A stretch of 64,000 nucleotides of DNA, from assembly GCA_034429745.1 (NCBI GenBank), contig DAOUFY010000097.1, forward strand, positions 1 through 64,000. Direction: 5' to 3'. Positions within the stretch are counted from its first letter, which is position 1. Each line of letters opens with the position of its first letter. Shown here piece after piece: positions 26,803 through 35,880 of the stretch. A model generated the notes under the pieces. That model saw nothing but the letters and a program-made list of their open reading frames with translations, did no database searches and was not told the DNA's origin. A program made the translations under genes and the position numbers. This DNA is from JBAXBF01 sp034429745. Its GTDB lineage: Bacteria; Chloroflexota; Anaerolineae; Anaerolineales; DRKV01.

Positions 26803-28809
26803 TTAGTCTTGAATCTGCAAGCGGTATCCTGCCTTCTGATTGGTATATTTTGTTGTCGCCGCAATAATTAGTATCGCATCTTCTTTTAATTCTAATGGAA
26901 CAGACAACGAATTATCCGAGTTGAGTGTTAATTCTTCCACCTCAGGCAATTGTTTTTCTTTTATCAAAGCTAAACGAAACTTTTGCGGCAGTACGTTGAC
27001 AATACGTACAAAACCGTTTGCTTCCCAACCACCATCATCCTTTTCAAAATCCGTTGAATATCCAACGGCAGGGATAGAAACATTATCAATTAAAAATCCT
27101 TCTCCATTGACCGCAGCATCAGTAACATACTCAAAGCGGAGATAAACCTCTTTTCCTGCATACGAAGATAAATTCACTTTTTCTTCTACCCAGCGCGGCC
27201 CTCCACCTGATGCTCCATTGTATCCCCAACCATAGCTGTTGCCGGAAGGGTCGTCAGCCGTACCGGAAGGAGTCTTGATAATTTCCCACCGTTCACCATC
27301 TTCAGAAGCGAGGAGATATAAATAGTCATAGTTTTTTTCAAGATCATACCACATCGAATAAGTTAAGGTTATTGGTGCTTTTATATCTCTAAAATCAAAC
27401 TTTCGGGTCAAGGTCATATCTGACTCATCACCCTTATTAGACCAGAAAGCGTAAGCGCCGGTGGGCATATCAAGCGGCAGCACCCTTACCTGTTGTGTTC
27501 CTTCAAACCGCAGCTGATAATTTCCGCGGCATGAAATTCTGATGATGTCCACCCCAAATTGATGAACATCAAAAGTTTGCATATCTGTTGGGCATTCTTC
27601 TATGGTTTCCGTTTCTGAAGAACGCGGCACATCTTTATATTCAGCATATGCATAACGGCCATCATCCACGTCGGGATTATTAAGATATGTAGCAATTGCC
27701 CAATCTAAAAAGATATCTTCTGCAGTGAGCTGCCTGCCCGTTTGAGGATCGCGTGCATTTAACTCTTGCAGCACCTCATTGACACTGACCATGCCATTGG
27801 ATTGATTGCCTACCAGAGCTTGAGTTGCCTTTTCGCCAAAACGTCCTAAAAAGTAATTCGTGTATAAAAAAGCTGCCCCATAATAAGGGGATGTATCTGC
27901 ATCACCGCCGGGCCAATAGGTTAATTGATGATCAGGGTTGGATACAAAAGCATATTCAAAACTTCCAGTACCATAACCATTAAGAAATGAAGCCAATTCA
28001 GAGAAACCTTCATTGAGCCAAGTTTCCTCATTGCGATCTTGACTCCAATGGATCATATGCTGAAATTCATGTGCCAATACCCCATAAGTAAATTCTTCAT
28101 CCAGTTTAATATTATCCGCATTTAGAAAAATCATCTCATGCTCATTAGAATATTCATGGGCTAAAGTGCTGTATGAATCAACGGAAGAGAAGTAAGCAGC
28201 AATGCTAGAGCCCATACCGCGAGCCAACAGCATATAAATGCGGTTGTCCCCATCAATGCCTGGTTTGAACTCTTCACCAAAAAATTCGCGGTTTGTGGGG
28301 TATATCTTTTTATCAAAGGCATCTACGAGCTTTTTTAATGCTTTCTTATCATAAGAGAGCCCATTCTGAACCCAAAAATACACATTATCACCCACTTCGC
28401 GTAAGGTTGCCTTCACTTGAAAGGTGTTATCAGTATCCATGTTGGTTAACCAAAAATTTTTCACATCACCCAGCTGTGGAAAAGGAGGCGGCGGATTTAG
28501 AACAAGCGGAATATTTTCTTTCCCTTCAAGGCGCCGCGCCAAATCACGCAAATCTGAAGTTGGTACAATCGTCTTTTCTAACACCTTTAAGCTCGTGTTT
28601 TCTGCCGGCATAGGTGTCATCATCATTACAGGGCTTGGAGCCGGTGTGCCTTCACGAGCAAAAGGCAGCTTACCAACAGCGGTAACTATACTTGCAGGTT
28701 CATCCAACCATGCTCCACCAACACCCACAATAGCTAAAAGGCAGCAGCATACAACGAGTAAGAAAATAATCGTTACAATCAAACAAGTAATGCAGCTAAT
28801 ACTTTTCAT
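26803..28809 (-). CDS. Secreted zinc metalloprotease (immune-inhibitor-A/M6-like)
   Basis: About 668 residues. A hydrophobic N-terminal anchor with an unusual CCC cluster is followed by a Pro/Thr-rich spacer, then a metzincin/gluzincin-type catalytic region with HEFQHMIHW (HExxH, near 247) and ETWLNEGFSELAS about 16 residues on (third ligand Glu). C-terminal to it is a jelly-roll-like segment resembling the MAM/concanavalin-type region of immune inhibitor A peptidases (WEIIKTPSGTADDPSGNSYG; LSSYAGKEVYLRFEY). It is likely exported and degrades extracellular protein. The TTG at 28812 just before the ATG (28807-28809) is a possible alternative start; AAGGAA lies 8 bp upstream of the ATG. Confidence 0.85.
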   Translation of the reverse strand: MKSISCITCLIVTIIFLLVVCCCLLAIVGVGGAWLDEPASIVTAVGKLPFAREGTPAPSPVMMMTPMPAENTSLKVLEKTIVPTSDLRDLARRLEGKENIPLVLNPPPPFPQLGDVKNFWLTNMDTDNTFQVKATLREVGDNVYFWVQNGLSYDKKALKKLVDAFDKKIYPTNREFFGEEFKPGIDGDNRIYMLLARGMGSSIAAYFSSVDSYSTLAHEYSNEHEMIFLNADNIKLDEEFTYGVLAHEFQHMIHWSQDRNEETWLNEGFSELASFLNGYGTGSFEYAFVSNPDHQLTYWPGGDADTSPYYGAAFLYTNYFLGRFGEKATQALVGNQSNGMVSVNEVLQELNARDPQTGRQLTAEDIFLDWAIATYLNNPDVDDGRYAYAEYKDVPRSSETETIEECPTDMQTFDVHQFGVDIIRISCRGNYQLRFEGTQQVRVLPLDMPTGAYAFWSNKGDESDMTLTRKFDFRDIKAPITLTYSMWYDLEKNYDYLYLLASEDGERWEIIKTPSGTADDPSGNSYGWGYNGASGGGPRWVEEKVNLSSYAGKEVYLRFEYVTDAAVNGEGFLIDNVSIPAVGYSTDFEKDDGGWEANGFVRIVNVLPQKFRLALIKEKQLPEVEELTLNSDNSLSVPLELKEDAILIIAATTKYTNQKAGYRLQIQD

Positions 28810-28840
28810 CAATAGTTTTCCTTATATCACATTGTTCTGC

Positions 28841-28849
28841 ATTATAACA
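28841..28849 (-). promoter_or_regulatory. Extended -10 promoter of the metalloprotease gene
   Basis: The minus strand reads TGTTATAAT (complement of 28841-28849), a full extended -10 element with perfect TATAAT, about 32 bp before the ATG. No -35 hexamer of note is found 17 bp further upstream. Confidence 0.65.
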
Positions 28850-29024
28850 CCAAATCAGATTATCTAGAGTAAAAAAGGGGGTCTATTTCTCAGTTATAAG
28901 CTAACAACCTCTTGGAAGCCGGCATTCTAATAAAGACAGCACATCAATCTACGAGGAAAATGGATAAACAAAACTATCAATTCTTATGCAGCATACAGTA
29001 AAATATGATAACCACATAAGAGGA

Positions 29025-30500
29025 TCAACAAGCGCTTGTTTCATCCTCCCTCAGCTGATTCGCTGCAGTGATCAACCCAAATATCACCCACATATTTGGA
29101 ATAACAAAAGAATCATAGGAAAAAGAAAAGACAGCAAATGCCGCCAAGCCAAATATACCCGCTTTGCTCCACATGGAGTGAAAAGAATCCTGAGTGTTTG
29201 AACTTGACAAAGCAATCCCCAGCAAGGTTAAGCAAAACGCCCCAAAAGCTGCAAAACCCAATGTTCCGCTCTCAGCTAATATCTTTACGAATAGGTTTTT
29301 TGGGGTTATCAGCTTTGTTCTTCCTTCCTCTTGAGAAAGCTGCCGCAATATATCCGGCTGCCGATGCCATGGCCTGTTCGGCAGCATGGATTCAAAGAAA
29401 AATGCATAATTGCCCAACCCTACCCCCAAAATCGGATATGCTTCATACATGCGATAAGCAGTCTCGGCATAAACCATCCGCTGACGAAAAGCGATGTATT
29501 CCAAATAATCCCCTCTTGCCTCCTGTTCAGCAGACCAATAGGTCCATAAACGTGAGAAATAATTATTTTGCATCCCGACGACATAGATCATCAAAGCAGC
29601 TATGAGGAGGATAACACCTAACCCACAGGCAAGTAACAGTTTGCTGTTTATCTTGCTTTTGGCTTCCCAATGTTTTATATGCCTGATGAGCTTATCGCGG
29701 GTAAGCCAACCTCCCAAAAGAAAGAGCACAAAGAGCACAAAAAGCCCGCTGCGTGAATAGGTGAATAGCAAGACAACACTAGCCCAAGCAAGCAAGAAAA
29801 ACTCCACACTTAAACCGCGCCAACGCCAGCGGAACACACTGCAGCCGCTCAGCACAGAAGCAAGCAGCCATGGCATGAGCAGAAAACAAATCTGCTCTGC
29901 AAACCATTTTGGTTCATAAGTCAGACCAGAGATGCGTTTCAACATCAGCTTGCGCGAAGAAATTAAGCGCTGCATTTGGCTAAGCAAGTGATACAGTTCA
30001 GGAGCAATTTTGAGGATATAGCTGATTTGAATTGTCCCCCACAATAAAGCGATGCTGAACCCAATATATAGCCAGCGCAATGTATCTTTTAAGTCGTTCC
30101 ATGATTGGGGATACAGCGATACTGTAAAATAAAACGTCAGCCCAACCCCTAAAGCGACCAGCCCTCTAATCAGCCTCAACGTTGGAGAAACATCCCGCAG
30201 CGTAAAAGCCGGGTTCAGCGATGCCAACAAAGCACTTGAAACAGCAAACAAGGCAAACACAAGCAAAGGCAAGAACACCTTAGGCAGCGGCTTCTTAAAA
30301 AAGCGAGGCAAAGTAACCAGCACCAACAAGCCCAATAAGGGGTAAAAGGACAATGGACGAACCGATGCTGCACCGCCAAATTCCGCCGGTAAAAAAGGAA
30401 AACTAGTTATGGGCAATGCAAGGATGAAAAAAGCCCATAACACCTTGATAGATGTCTCTTTCAAAGCTGAAAAGCGATAGGTTTTCTGCATGAATTGCAT
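29025..30500 (-). CDS. O-antigen polymerase/ligase-like membrane protein (Wzy/WaaL type)
   Basis: A 491-residue polytopic membrane protein with about 11-12 hydrophobic segments and the Wzy_C-type periplasmic loop region (HRQPDILRQLSQEEGRTKL and the preceding PILGVGLGNYAFFFES), typical of O-antigen ligases and polymerases. Ending the 34-kb polysaccharide operon, it most likely polymerises repeat units or attaches the chain to its carrier. Wzy and WaaL proteins cannot be separated by sequence alone. An Arg-rich short loop near 115-150 is consistent with either. Confidence 0.85.
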   Translation of the reverse strand: MQFMQKTYRFSALKETSIKVLWAFFILALPITSFPFLPAEFGGAASVRPLSFYPLLGLLVLVTLPRFFKKPLPKVFLPLLVFALFAVSSALLASLNPAFTLRDVSPTLRLIRGLVALGVGLTFYFTVSLYPQSWNDLKDTLRWLYIGFSIALLWGTIQISYILKIAPELYHLLSQMQRLISSRKLMLKRISGLTYEPKWFAEQICFLLMPWLLASVLSGCSVFRWRWRGLSVEFFLLAWASVVLLFTYSRSGLFVLFVLFLLGGWLTRDKLIRHIKHWEAKSKINSKLLLACGLGVILLIAALMIYVVGMQNNYFSRLWTYWSAEQEARGDYLEYIAFRQRMVYAETAYRMYEAYPILGVGLGNYAFFFESMLPNRPWHRQPDILRQLSQEEGRTKLITPKNLFVKILAESGTLGFAAFGAFCLTLLGIALSSSNTQDSFHSMWSKAGIFGLAAFAVFSFSYDSFVIPNMWVIFGLITAANQLREDETSAC

Positions 30501-30508
30501 AGCCAGTA

Positions 30509-31609
30509 TTATGGCGACTCATTCACTGATGGGTCTTTTTGTTTTCGATCGGCAGTTTGAAGCTGAAGCATTATAAGTTGATATACAAAAAAAGCAATCC
30601 AGCCCAGCAAACCGCCAACCAAAGCAAATTGTCCATGCGGGCGAGGCTGAATCACCTCCAATTCATCTTCGGGAAAAGTCTTCTCAACGATGAGATTCGG
30701 CGAAAGGCCGCGGCTCTCTCTTCTGGCAGACAAATATTTTTCGTATTCCATTTTAAACTGACGGTTGAAATACTCCCGCTGTCCAAGCAAAACTTGAACT
30801 TCATTCTCGGATAATGCTTGAATTTCCTTCAGCCATTCGATATAGTCGGCCGGCAAAGCCTCATCGCTTGGTGCCTTATTAAGCAAAGCGATCCATGCCG
30901 GCGAAAAATCGGCAGCCAGACAAGGCGGTGCCAGCACCTGCCAGCGCATGGAAGACACAAGCGGCTTCTGCGGCGGCAGCTGCTGCAGTTGATTTGAAAG
31001 CTTTTTTATTTGGTTTAGCACAGCTTGCAGCTTTTGGTAACGCGCTTTTGCCTGTGTTTCTTGTTCCCGAATGGCTTGCAGCTGAATATCCGCCTTGATC
31101 ATCTCCTGCGCTTTTGAGATGGCTTGATTTGTCTTCTCCAGCACAACCTCCTGCCAAACCAATACTGCCTGTTCCGCTTTCTTCCGCTGAGAATGACGTG
31201 CGACGAGATTCCATCTGCCTGCCGTACGCCATTCCGCCGTCAGCATATTGCGCAAGCTTTTTGCCGTTACCTCTTTCCATTGTGAATCTTTATTCTGCAA
31301 TCGAAATAGTGTCTCCTCGAGAAAATCTTTCGCTAAGATCAATTCATTTAGCTGAGACATTTGCCAATTTTTATAATCATCCTGATTGGAATATTCTTGA
31401 TTGGCATAAGCTGAAAAAGCCGGATCGCTGTAGGCTCTATAGGTTTCCAAACCAATATATAAAGAACTGCTCGCTTGATAGGAAGCAGGACTGATCTCAG
31501 CGGTAAGCCAACCTATCCCCGCTCCTATCACAAACAATAGCAGCAACAGCTGCCATTGTTGAAGCGCGCCGACAAACACGTCTTTTAAAAGCCAAGTTGG
31601 TTTATTCAC
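30509..31609 (-). CDS. Wzz-like chain-length/polysaccharide co-polymerase protein
   Basis: A 366-residue protein with two transmembrane helices (about 15-35 and 325-345) enclosing a large coiled-coil extracytoplasmic domain rich in Gln/Glu (about 150-300), the layout of Wzz chain-length regulators and Wzc-type co-polymerases. The short cytoplasmic tail has no tyrosine-kinase domain. It overlaps the start region of rmlD by 8 bp and is followed by the Wzy-like gene, a typical pairing for control of glycan chain length. Confidence 0.8.
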   Translation of the reverse strand: MNKPTWLLKDVFVGALQQWQLLLLLFVIGAGIGWLTAEISPASYQASSSLYIGLETYRAYSDPAFSAYANQEYSNQDDYKNWQMSQLNELILAKDFLEETLFRLQNKDSQWKEVTAKSLRNMLTAEWRTAGRWNLVARHSQRKKAEQAVLVWQEVVLEKTNQAISKAQEMIKADIQLQAIREQETQAKARYQKLQAVLNQIKKLSNQLQQLPPQKPLVSSMRWQVLAPPCLAADFSPAWIALLNKAPSDEALPADYIEWLKEIQALSENEVQVLLGQREYFNRQFKMEYEKYLSARRESRGLSPNLIVEKTFPEDELEVIQPRPHGQFALVGGLLGWIAFFVYQLIMLQLQTADRKQKDPSVNESP

Positions 31610-32504
31610 CTAATAATGCCTTTTGGAGGGATTCTTGCCAAGGGGGCAATTGAAACCCAAAAGTCTCGGCAAACAGCTGACAGGACAGCGCAGAAAACAG
31701 CGGTCTGACTGCCGGTGTATGGAAATCAGCTGTTTTTGCAGGAAGCACCTGATTCACGACATGCTCTTCTTTCAATGGATCCAGTCTTAAAATCTCCAGT
31801 GCCCATTCATAGCGGCTGATGTACCCACTGCCAGCCAGATGATACAAGCCTTTACGTTCCTTTAGCCATTCAAAACTATGCTGATATGCCTTTTGCAATA
31901 GGGTAAGGGTAGCAGCAGCTAAAGCTTTGGCATAGGTAGGATTGCTGATTTGGTCATCAACTACCCGCAGCACCGTTTGGGAACGCGCCCAGCGCAGCAC
32001 TTTGTTGACAAATGTATCACCGCGTAGGCTGTACACCCAACTAGTGCGTATAATAATAAAATCCTCCTCCATTGATTGCACAGCTTGCTCTCCCATCAGT
32101 TTGGAATGCCCATATACGCTTAATGGATTAGGCTTGTCGGTTTCGACGTAAGGTGCGTTTTTTGTCCCATCAAAGACATAATCAGTAGAAAAGTGAATGA
32201 AAAACGCACCAAGACGTTTTGCTTCTTCAGCAATCAATCCCGGCGCATCTCGATTAACGGCATAAGCTAGTTCTCGTTCACTTTCAGCTTGATCAACTGC
32301 AGTATAGGCAGCTGCATTAATGACAACATCTCCTCTCTGTAGGTTGGATAATGCCAGCCGCACACTTTTTGGATGAGTGAAATCCACTTCAGGGTAATCC
32401 AAAGCTATGCACTGCTCTACCCCACAAGGGGTCGCGGAGGCAGCGAATAACTGCTGAATTTCCCAGCCCAATTGCCCATTCTTTCCAAATAAAAGGACTT
32501 TCAT
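31602..32504 (-). CDS. rmlD: dTDP-4-dehydrorhamnose reductase
   Basis: A 300-residue extended SDR: NAD(P)-binding [11 protein letters not shown] at the N-terminus, the [13 protein letters not shown] segment and [16 protein letters not shown], and the catalytic [12 protein letters not shown] (YxxxK). It performs the last reduction to dTDP-L-rhamnose. The ATG overlaps the end of rmlA by 4 bp, so the rhamnose genes are translationally coupled in the order rmlC, rmlB, rmlA, rmlD. Confidence 0.95.
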   Translation of the reverse strand: MKVLLFGKNGQLGWEIQQLFAASATPCGVEQCIALDYPEVDFTHPKSVRLALSNLQRGDVVINAAAYTAVDQAESERELAYAVNRDAPGLIAEEAKRLGAFFIHFSTDYVFDGTKNAPYVETDKPNPLSVYGHSKLMGEQAVQSMEEDFIIIRTSWVYSLRGDTFVNKVLRWARSQTVLRVVDDQISNPTYAKALAAATLTLLQKAYQHSFEWLKERKGLYHLAGSGYISRYEWALEILRLDPLKEEHVVNQVLPAKTADFHTPAVRPLFSALSCQLFAETFGFQLPPWQESLQKALLGE

Positions 32505-33379
32505 AAGCTGTACTCCGAATTAGCAATCTGAAGTAAATATTGACCATACTGATTATTTTCCATAGCTTGACCCAAACGGATCAATTGTTCGCGTGATATA
32601 TAACCCATGCGGTATGCAATCTCTTCAGGAGAGGAAATCATCCACCCTTGGCGATCCTCTACCGCCTGAACGAAGTTGGCTGCTTGGAGCAGGCTTTCAT
32701 GCGTGCCGGCATCCAGCCAGGCGACGCCGCGTCCCAATCGTTCCACAAAAAGCTTGCCCTGTTCCAAATACACCCGGTTGACATCCGTGATCTCCAATTC
32801 TCCTCGCGCAGAAGGCTTTAAATTGGCAGCAATCTCAAGCACTTGATTGTCATAAAAATAGAGCCCCGGCACAGCGTAATTTGATCGCGGTTGCTTTGGC
32901 TTCTCCTCGATGCTGATCGCGCGATCATGTTCATCAATCTCCACCACCCCATATCGTTGCGGATCGCGCACCGGATAGGCAAAAATCAACGCTCCTTCCG
33001 TGAGCTTGGTTGCCCTCTGCAAACGATTCGGTAGATCGGTGCCGTAAAAGATATTATCTCCTAAAATAAGCGCAACATTGCTATCTCCCACAAAGTCCCG
33101 CCCAACAATAAACGAATCAGCTAAGCCGCGCGGTTTCGGCTGTACAGCATAGGAAAAATTCATGCCCCATTGGCTTCCATCACCCAGCAATTGTATAAAG
33201 AGTGGTACAGCTTCTGGTGTACTGATGATCAGCACATCCCGAATGCCGCCAATCATCAGCATAGACAAGGGGTAATAGATCATCGGCTTATCATATACTG
33301 GCAGCAACTGCTTGCAAACTGAGATCGTCAAAGGATATAAACGTGTGCCTAACCCGCCTGCTAAAACGATACCTTTCAT
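32501..33379 (-). CDS. rmlA: Glucose-1-phosphate thymidylyltransferase
   Basis: A 292-residue nucleotidyltransferase with the RmlA signature [11 protein letters not shown] (residues 8-18), [28 protein letters not shown] and the conserved [20 protein letters not shown] region. It makes dTDP-glucose from glucose 1-phosphate and dTTP, the first step of rhamnose nucleotide synthesis. It overlaps rmlB and rmlD by 4 bp at each side. Confidence 0.96.
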   Translation of the reverse strand: MKGIVLAGGLGTRLYPLTISVCKQLLPVYDKPMIYYPLSMLMIGGIRDVLIISTPEAVPLFIQLLGDGSQWGMNFSYAVQPKPRGLADSFIVGRDFVGDSNVALILGDNIFYGTDLPNRLQRATKLTEGALIFAYPVRDPQRYGVVEIDEHDRAISIEEKPKQPRSNYAVPGLYFYDNQVLEIAANLKPSARGELEITDVNRVYLEQGKLFVERLGRGVAWLDAGTHESLLQAANFVQAVEDRQGWMISSPEEIAYRMGYISREQLIRLGQAMENNQYGQYLLQIANSEYSL

Positions 33380-34458
33380 AATTCACGCTCCTTATAATTG
33401 GCTTGAATCCATGCTTTAAATTCCGGCTGTTTGCTTACCTTCATCATCCAATCGAAATGATCCAAATACCATTGCACCGTCAGACGCAGACCTTCTTCCA
33501 AAGTGTGGCGCGGTTGCCAGCCCAAGTCGCGCTGAATTTTTGTTGCGTCCATCGCATAGCGGCGATCATGGCCCGGACGGTCTTTCACAAATTGGATAAG
33601 AGAACGATGAGGTTTATACCCTGAAGCCGGCACTAGCTCATCCAGAACATCACACAAGGCATGCACAACCTCCAAATTGGTTGGTTGATTTCCTCCGCCT
33701 ATGTTGTACGTCTCACCGGGTTTTCCCTTTTTTATGACCGCCAAAATCGCCTCACAATGGTCTTCAACATACAGCCAATCGCGCACCTGTTTTCCATCAC
33801 CATATACCGGCAACGGCTTGCCTTGCAGAGCGTTGACAATCATCAAAGGGATTAATTTTTCAGGAAACTGAAAAGGACCATAATTATTGGAACTATTGGT
33901 TATCGTGTATGGCAACCCATAGGTGTGTCCATATGCCCGCACCAAATGATCACTGGCTGCTTTTGAAGCAGCATAGGGAGAATTGGGAGCGTAGGGCGTT
34001 TTTTCGGTCCAACTAGGTTCACCGGGCAAAAGAGATCCAAACACTTCATCCGTTGAAACATGGTGAAAACGAAATGCAGTCGTGTCTTTTGCTCGATCTG
34101 ACTGCAGCCAAGCATGCCGGGCTGCTTCCAGCAAGTGAAAAGTACCGTTGATATTCGTTTGGATAAATGCTGCTGGTCCTACAATCGAACGATCTACATG
34201 CGACTCGGCGGCAAAGTGTACAACAGTGTCAATAGCATAGCGGTTAAAAACGTCTTCCAGCAAAGGCTGATCAAGGATATTCCCGTGGATAAAAATATGC
34301 CGCTGCTCATCCGGCAAATTGGATAAATTTTCTAAATTGCCAGCATAGGTAAGCGCATCAAGGTTGATAACGCGTACCTGCGGCTCCACTTTCAGCAAAT
34401 AGCGCACAAAATTCGATCCAATAAAACCTGCACCGCCGGTAACCAAAACATTCTTCAT
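33376..34458 (-). CDS. rmlB: dTDP-glucose 4,6-dehydratase
   Basis: A 360-residue extended SDR with NAD-binding [13 protein letters not shown] (residues 8-20), [12 protein letters not shown], the STDEVFG catalytic segment and the [15 protein letters not shown]yr-Lys pair. Ordinary family length. It converts dTDP-glucose into dTDP-4-keto-6-deoxyglucose. It lies 48 bp after rmlC. Confidence 0.96.
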   Translation of the reverse strand: MKNVLVTGGAGFIGSNFVRYLLKVEPQVRVINLDALTYAGNLENLSNLPDEQRHIFIHGNILDQPLLEDVFNRYAIDTVVHFAAESHVDRSIVGPAAFIQTNINGTFHLLEAARHAWLQSDRAKDTTAFRFHHVSTDEVFGSLLPGEPSWTEKTPYAPNSPYAASKAASDHLVRAYGHTYGLPYTITNSSNNYGPFQFPEKLIPLMIVNALQGKPLPVYGDGKQVRDWLYVEDHCEAILAVIKKGKPGETYNIGGGNQPTNLEVVHALCDVLDELVPASGYKPHRSLIQFVKDRPGHDRRYAMDATKIQRDLGWQPRHTLEEGLRLTVQWYLDHFDWMMKVSKQPEFKAWIQANYKEREL

Positions 34459-34506
34459 GCTGCCTCCGTCATTTTACATTAGCCCACATTCACTCCGTGA
34501 ATCAAC

Positions 34507-35049
34507 TTAATCAAACAAATCCGCCTCTGCAAAACGCACTCCTATTTGGTCTTTTTCAGAAACAATCGGGTTGCCAATTAAAGGCCAATTAATCCCAATC
34601 TGTGGATCGTTCCATAGGAGCGTACGTTCCCCTTCTACACAGTAAAAATCTGTAACCTTGTACAGCAGCTCCGCCCATTCGCTAAGCACATAAAAACCAT
34701 GAGCAAACCCAACTGGAATCCACAACTGAATATGGTTGTGAGCAGAAATATACATGCCCATCCACTGCCCAAATGTTGGTGAGCTGCGTCGTAAATCTAC
34801 AATTACATCATATACTTCGCCGCTGGTAACGCGCACTAGCTTTCCTTGCGGTTGAATCACTTGATAATGCAAACCGCGCAGCACTCCGCGCCGCGAGCCG
34901 GAGAGGTTATCCTGAACAAAGGTGTAAGGGATACCGGCTTCGGCAAAGCGGCGTGCTTGATACATTTCAGTAAAAAAGCCGCGTTCATCTTGAAAGAAAC
35001 GCGGTTCTAAGATAAGCACATCTTTTAACTTGGCGGGGGTGAATTTCAT
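34507..35049 (-). CDS. rmlC: dTDP-4-dehydrorhamnose 3,5-epimerase
   Basis: A 180-residue cupin with the RmlC motifs EPRFFQDERGFFTEMY, DNLSGSRRGVLRGLHYQ and LWIPVGFAHGFYVLSEWAE. His at RGLHYQ is the usual catalytic base. It carries out the 3,5-epimerisation in dTDP-L-rhamnose synthesis. Normal length. It follows a glycosyltransferase gene by 25 bp. Confidence 0.95.
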   Translation of the reverse strand: MKFTPAKLKDVLILEPRFFQDERGFFTEMYQARRFAEAGIPYTFVQDNLSGSRRGVLRGLHYQVIQPQGKLVRVTSGEVYDVIVDLRRSSPTFGQWMGMYISAHNHIQLWIPVGFAHGFYVLSEWAELLYKVTDFYCVEGERTLLWNDPQIGINWPLIGNPIVSEKDQIGVRFAEADLFD

Positions 35050-35074
35050 AGCTCAGACTTCCTCCTCATCATTG

Positions 35075-35866
35075 TTAACGGATGATTTCTCTTATCCTTA
35101 AGCGAACCTTTAACGGCAACCAAGCATACAACATTTTTCTTATCATCGCCTTGAGCACCAGCCAAGAAAAAACCGACCCTCCTTCGCGAAAATGCACCTT
35201 CAGCATTTCAGGGTAACAGCGATCATCTGCCCGCTTGGTCTTTGCTGCTTCATGGATCCGAAAGCGTGCCCACGTGCGCGGCAAATAATGGATAGGGTAT
35301 CTTTTCGCAATCCTAACCCAAAGGTCATAATCCATGGCAAAGTAAAAAGAAATATCCAAAGGAGCAACTTCATGCCATACGGATGCCCTAAAAAAAGCTG
35401 CTTGCTGCGGTATGTGCACCGAGCCGCGGCGCAGCTTCTGATAACTCGTTTGGCGTGCAGGAAACTTGCCAAGGACAGCCCCTTGCTTGTCTATCAACAA
35501 AGCATCACCATAAACCATTCCCACTTGCGGGTTATGCACCAAATAGTGCACCGCTTCCTCCACCGCTTGGGGTTCGTAAAGGTCATCCGCATTCAGCCAT
35601 GCAAGAATCTCCCCGCGGGCATGTGCAAAGCCTTTATTGATGGCATCTGTTTGCCCGTGATCGGGTTCTGAAACCCACCATGCCAAATGTTCAGAATACT
35701 TTTGAATAATATCTTTGCTTCCATCGGTTGATCCCCCATCCACGATGAGATATTCCAAGGGAGAATAAGTCTGTGATAACACCGATTGAATTGTTTCTTC
35801 TAAGTACTCCGCCTGATTGTATGAAGGCGTTACTATTGAAACCAAAGGACGCTCATTAATCGTCAT
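35075..35866 (-). CDS. Family 2 glycosyltransferase
   Basis: A 263-residue GT-A enzyme: SIVTPSYNQAEYLEETIQSV, IVDGGSTDGSKDII and WLNADDLYEPQAVEEAV (the DxD-like NADD) mark GT2. The frame stays open 22 codons further up, but those would overlap the P-type ATPase gene; the ATG at 35866 leaves a 14-bp gap and begins just before the family homology. It closely resembles the GT2 at 39630-40655 in its first half, suggesting duplication. It would transfer one sugar during repeat-unit assembly; donor unknown. Confidence 0.9.
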   Translation of the reverse strand: MTINERPLVSIVTPSYNQAEYLEETIQSVLSQTYSPLEYLIVDGGSTDGSKDIIQKYSEHLAWWVSEPDHGQTDAINKGFAHARGEILAWLNADDLYEPQAVEEAVHYLVHNPQVGMVYGDALLIDKQGAVLGKFPARQTSYQKLRRGSVHIPQQAAFFRASVWHEVAPLDISFYFAMDYDLWVRIAKRYPIHYLPRTWARFRIHEAAKTKRADDRCYPEMLKVHFREGGSVFSWLVLKAMIRKMLYAWLPLKVRLRIREIIR

Positions 35867-35880
35867 AACCAAAACAAAGA

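Noticed and set aside
29030..29044. Palindrome AACAAGCGCTTGTT near the end of the polymerase gene as a terminator
   Set aside because: No loop and no T-run; it lies in the coding end and is not followed by terminator-like sequence.
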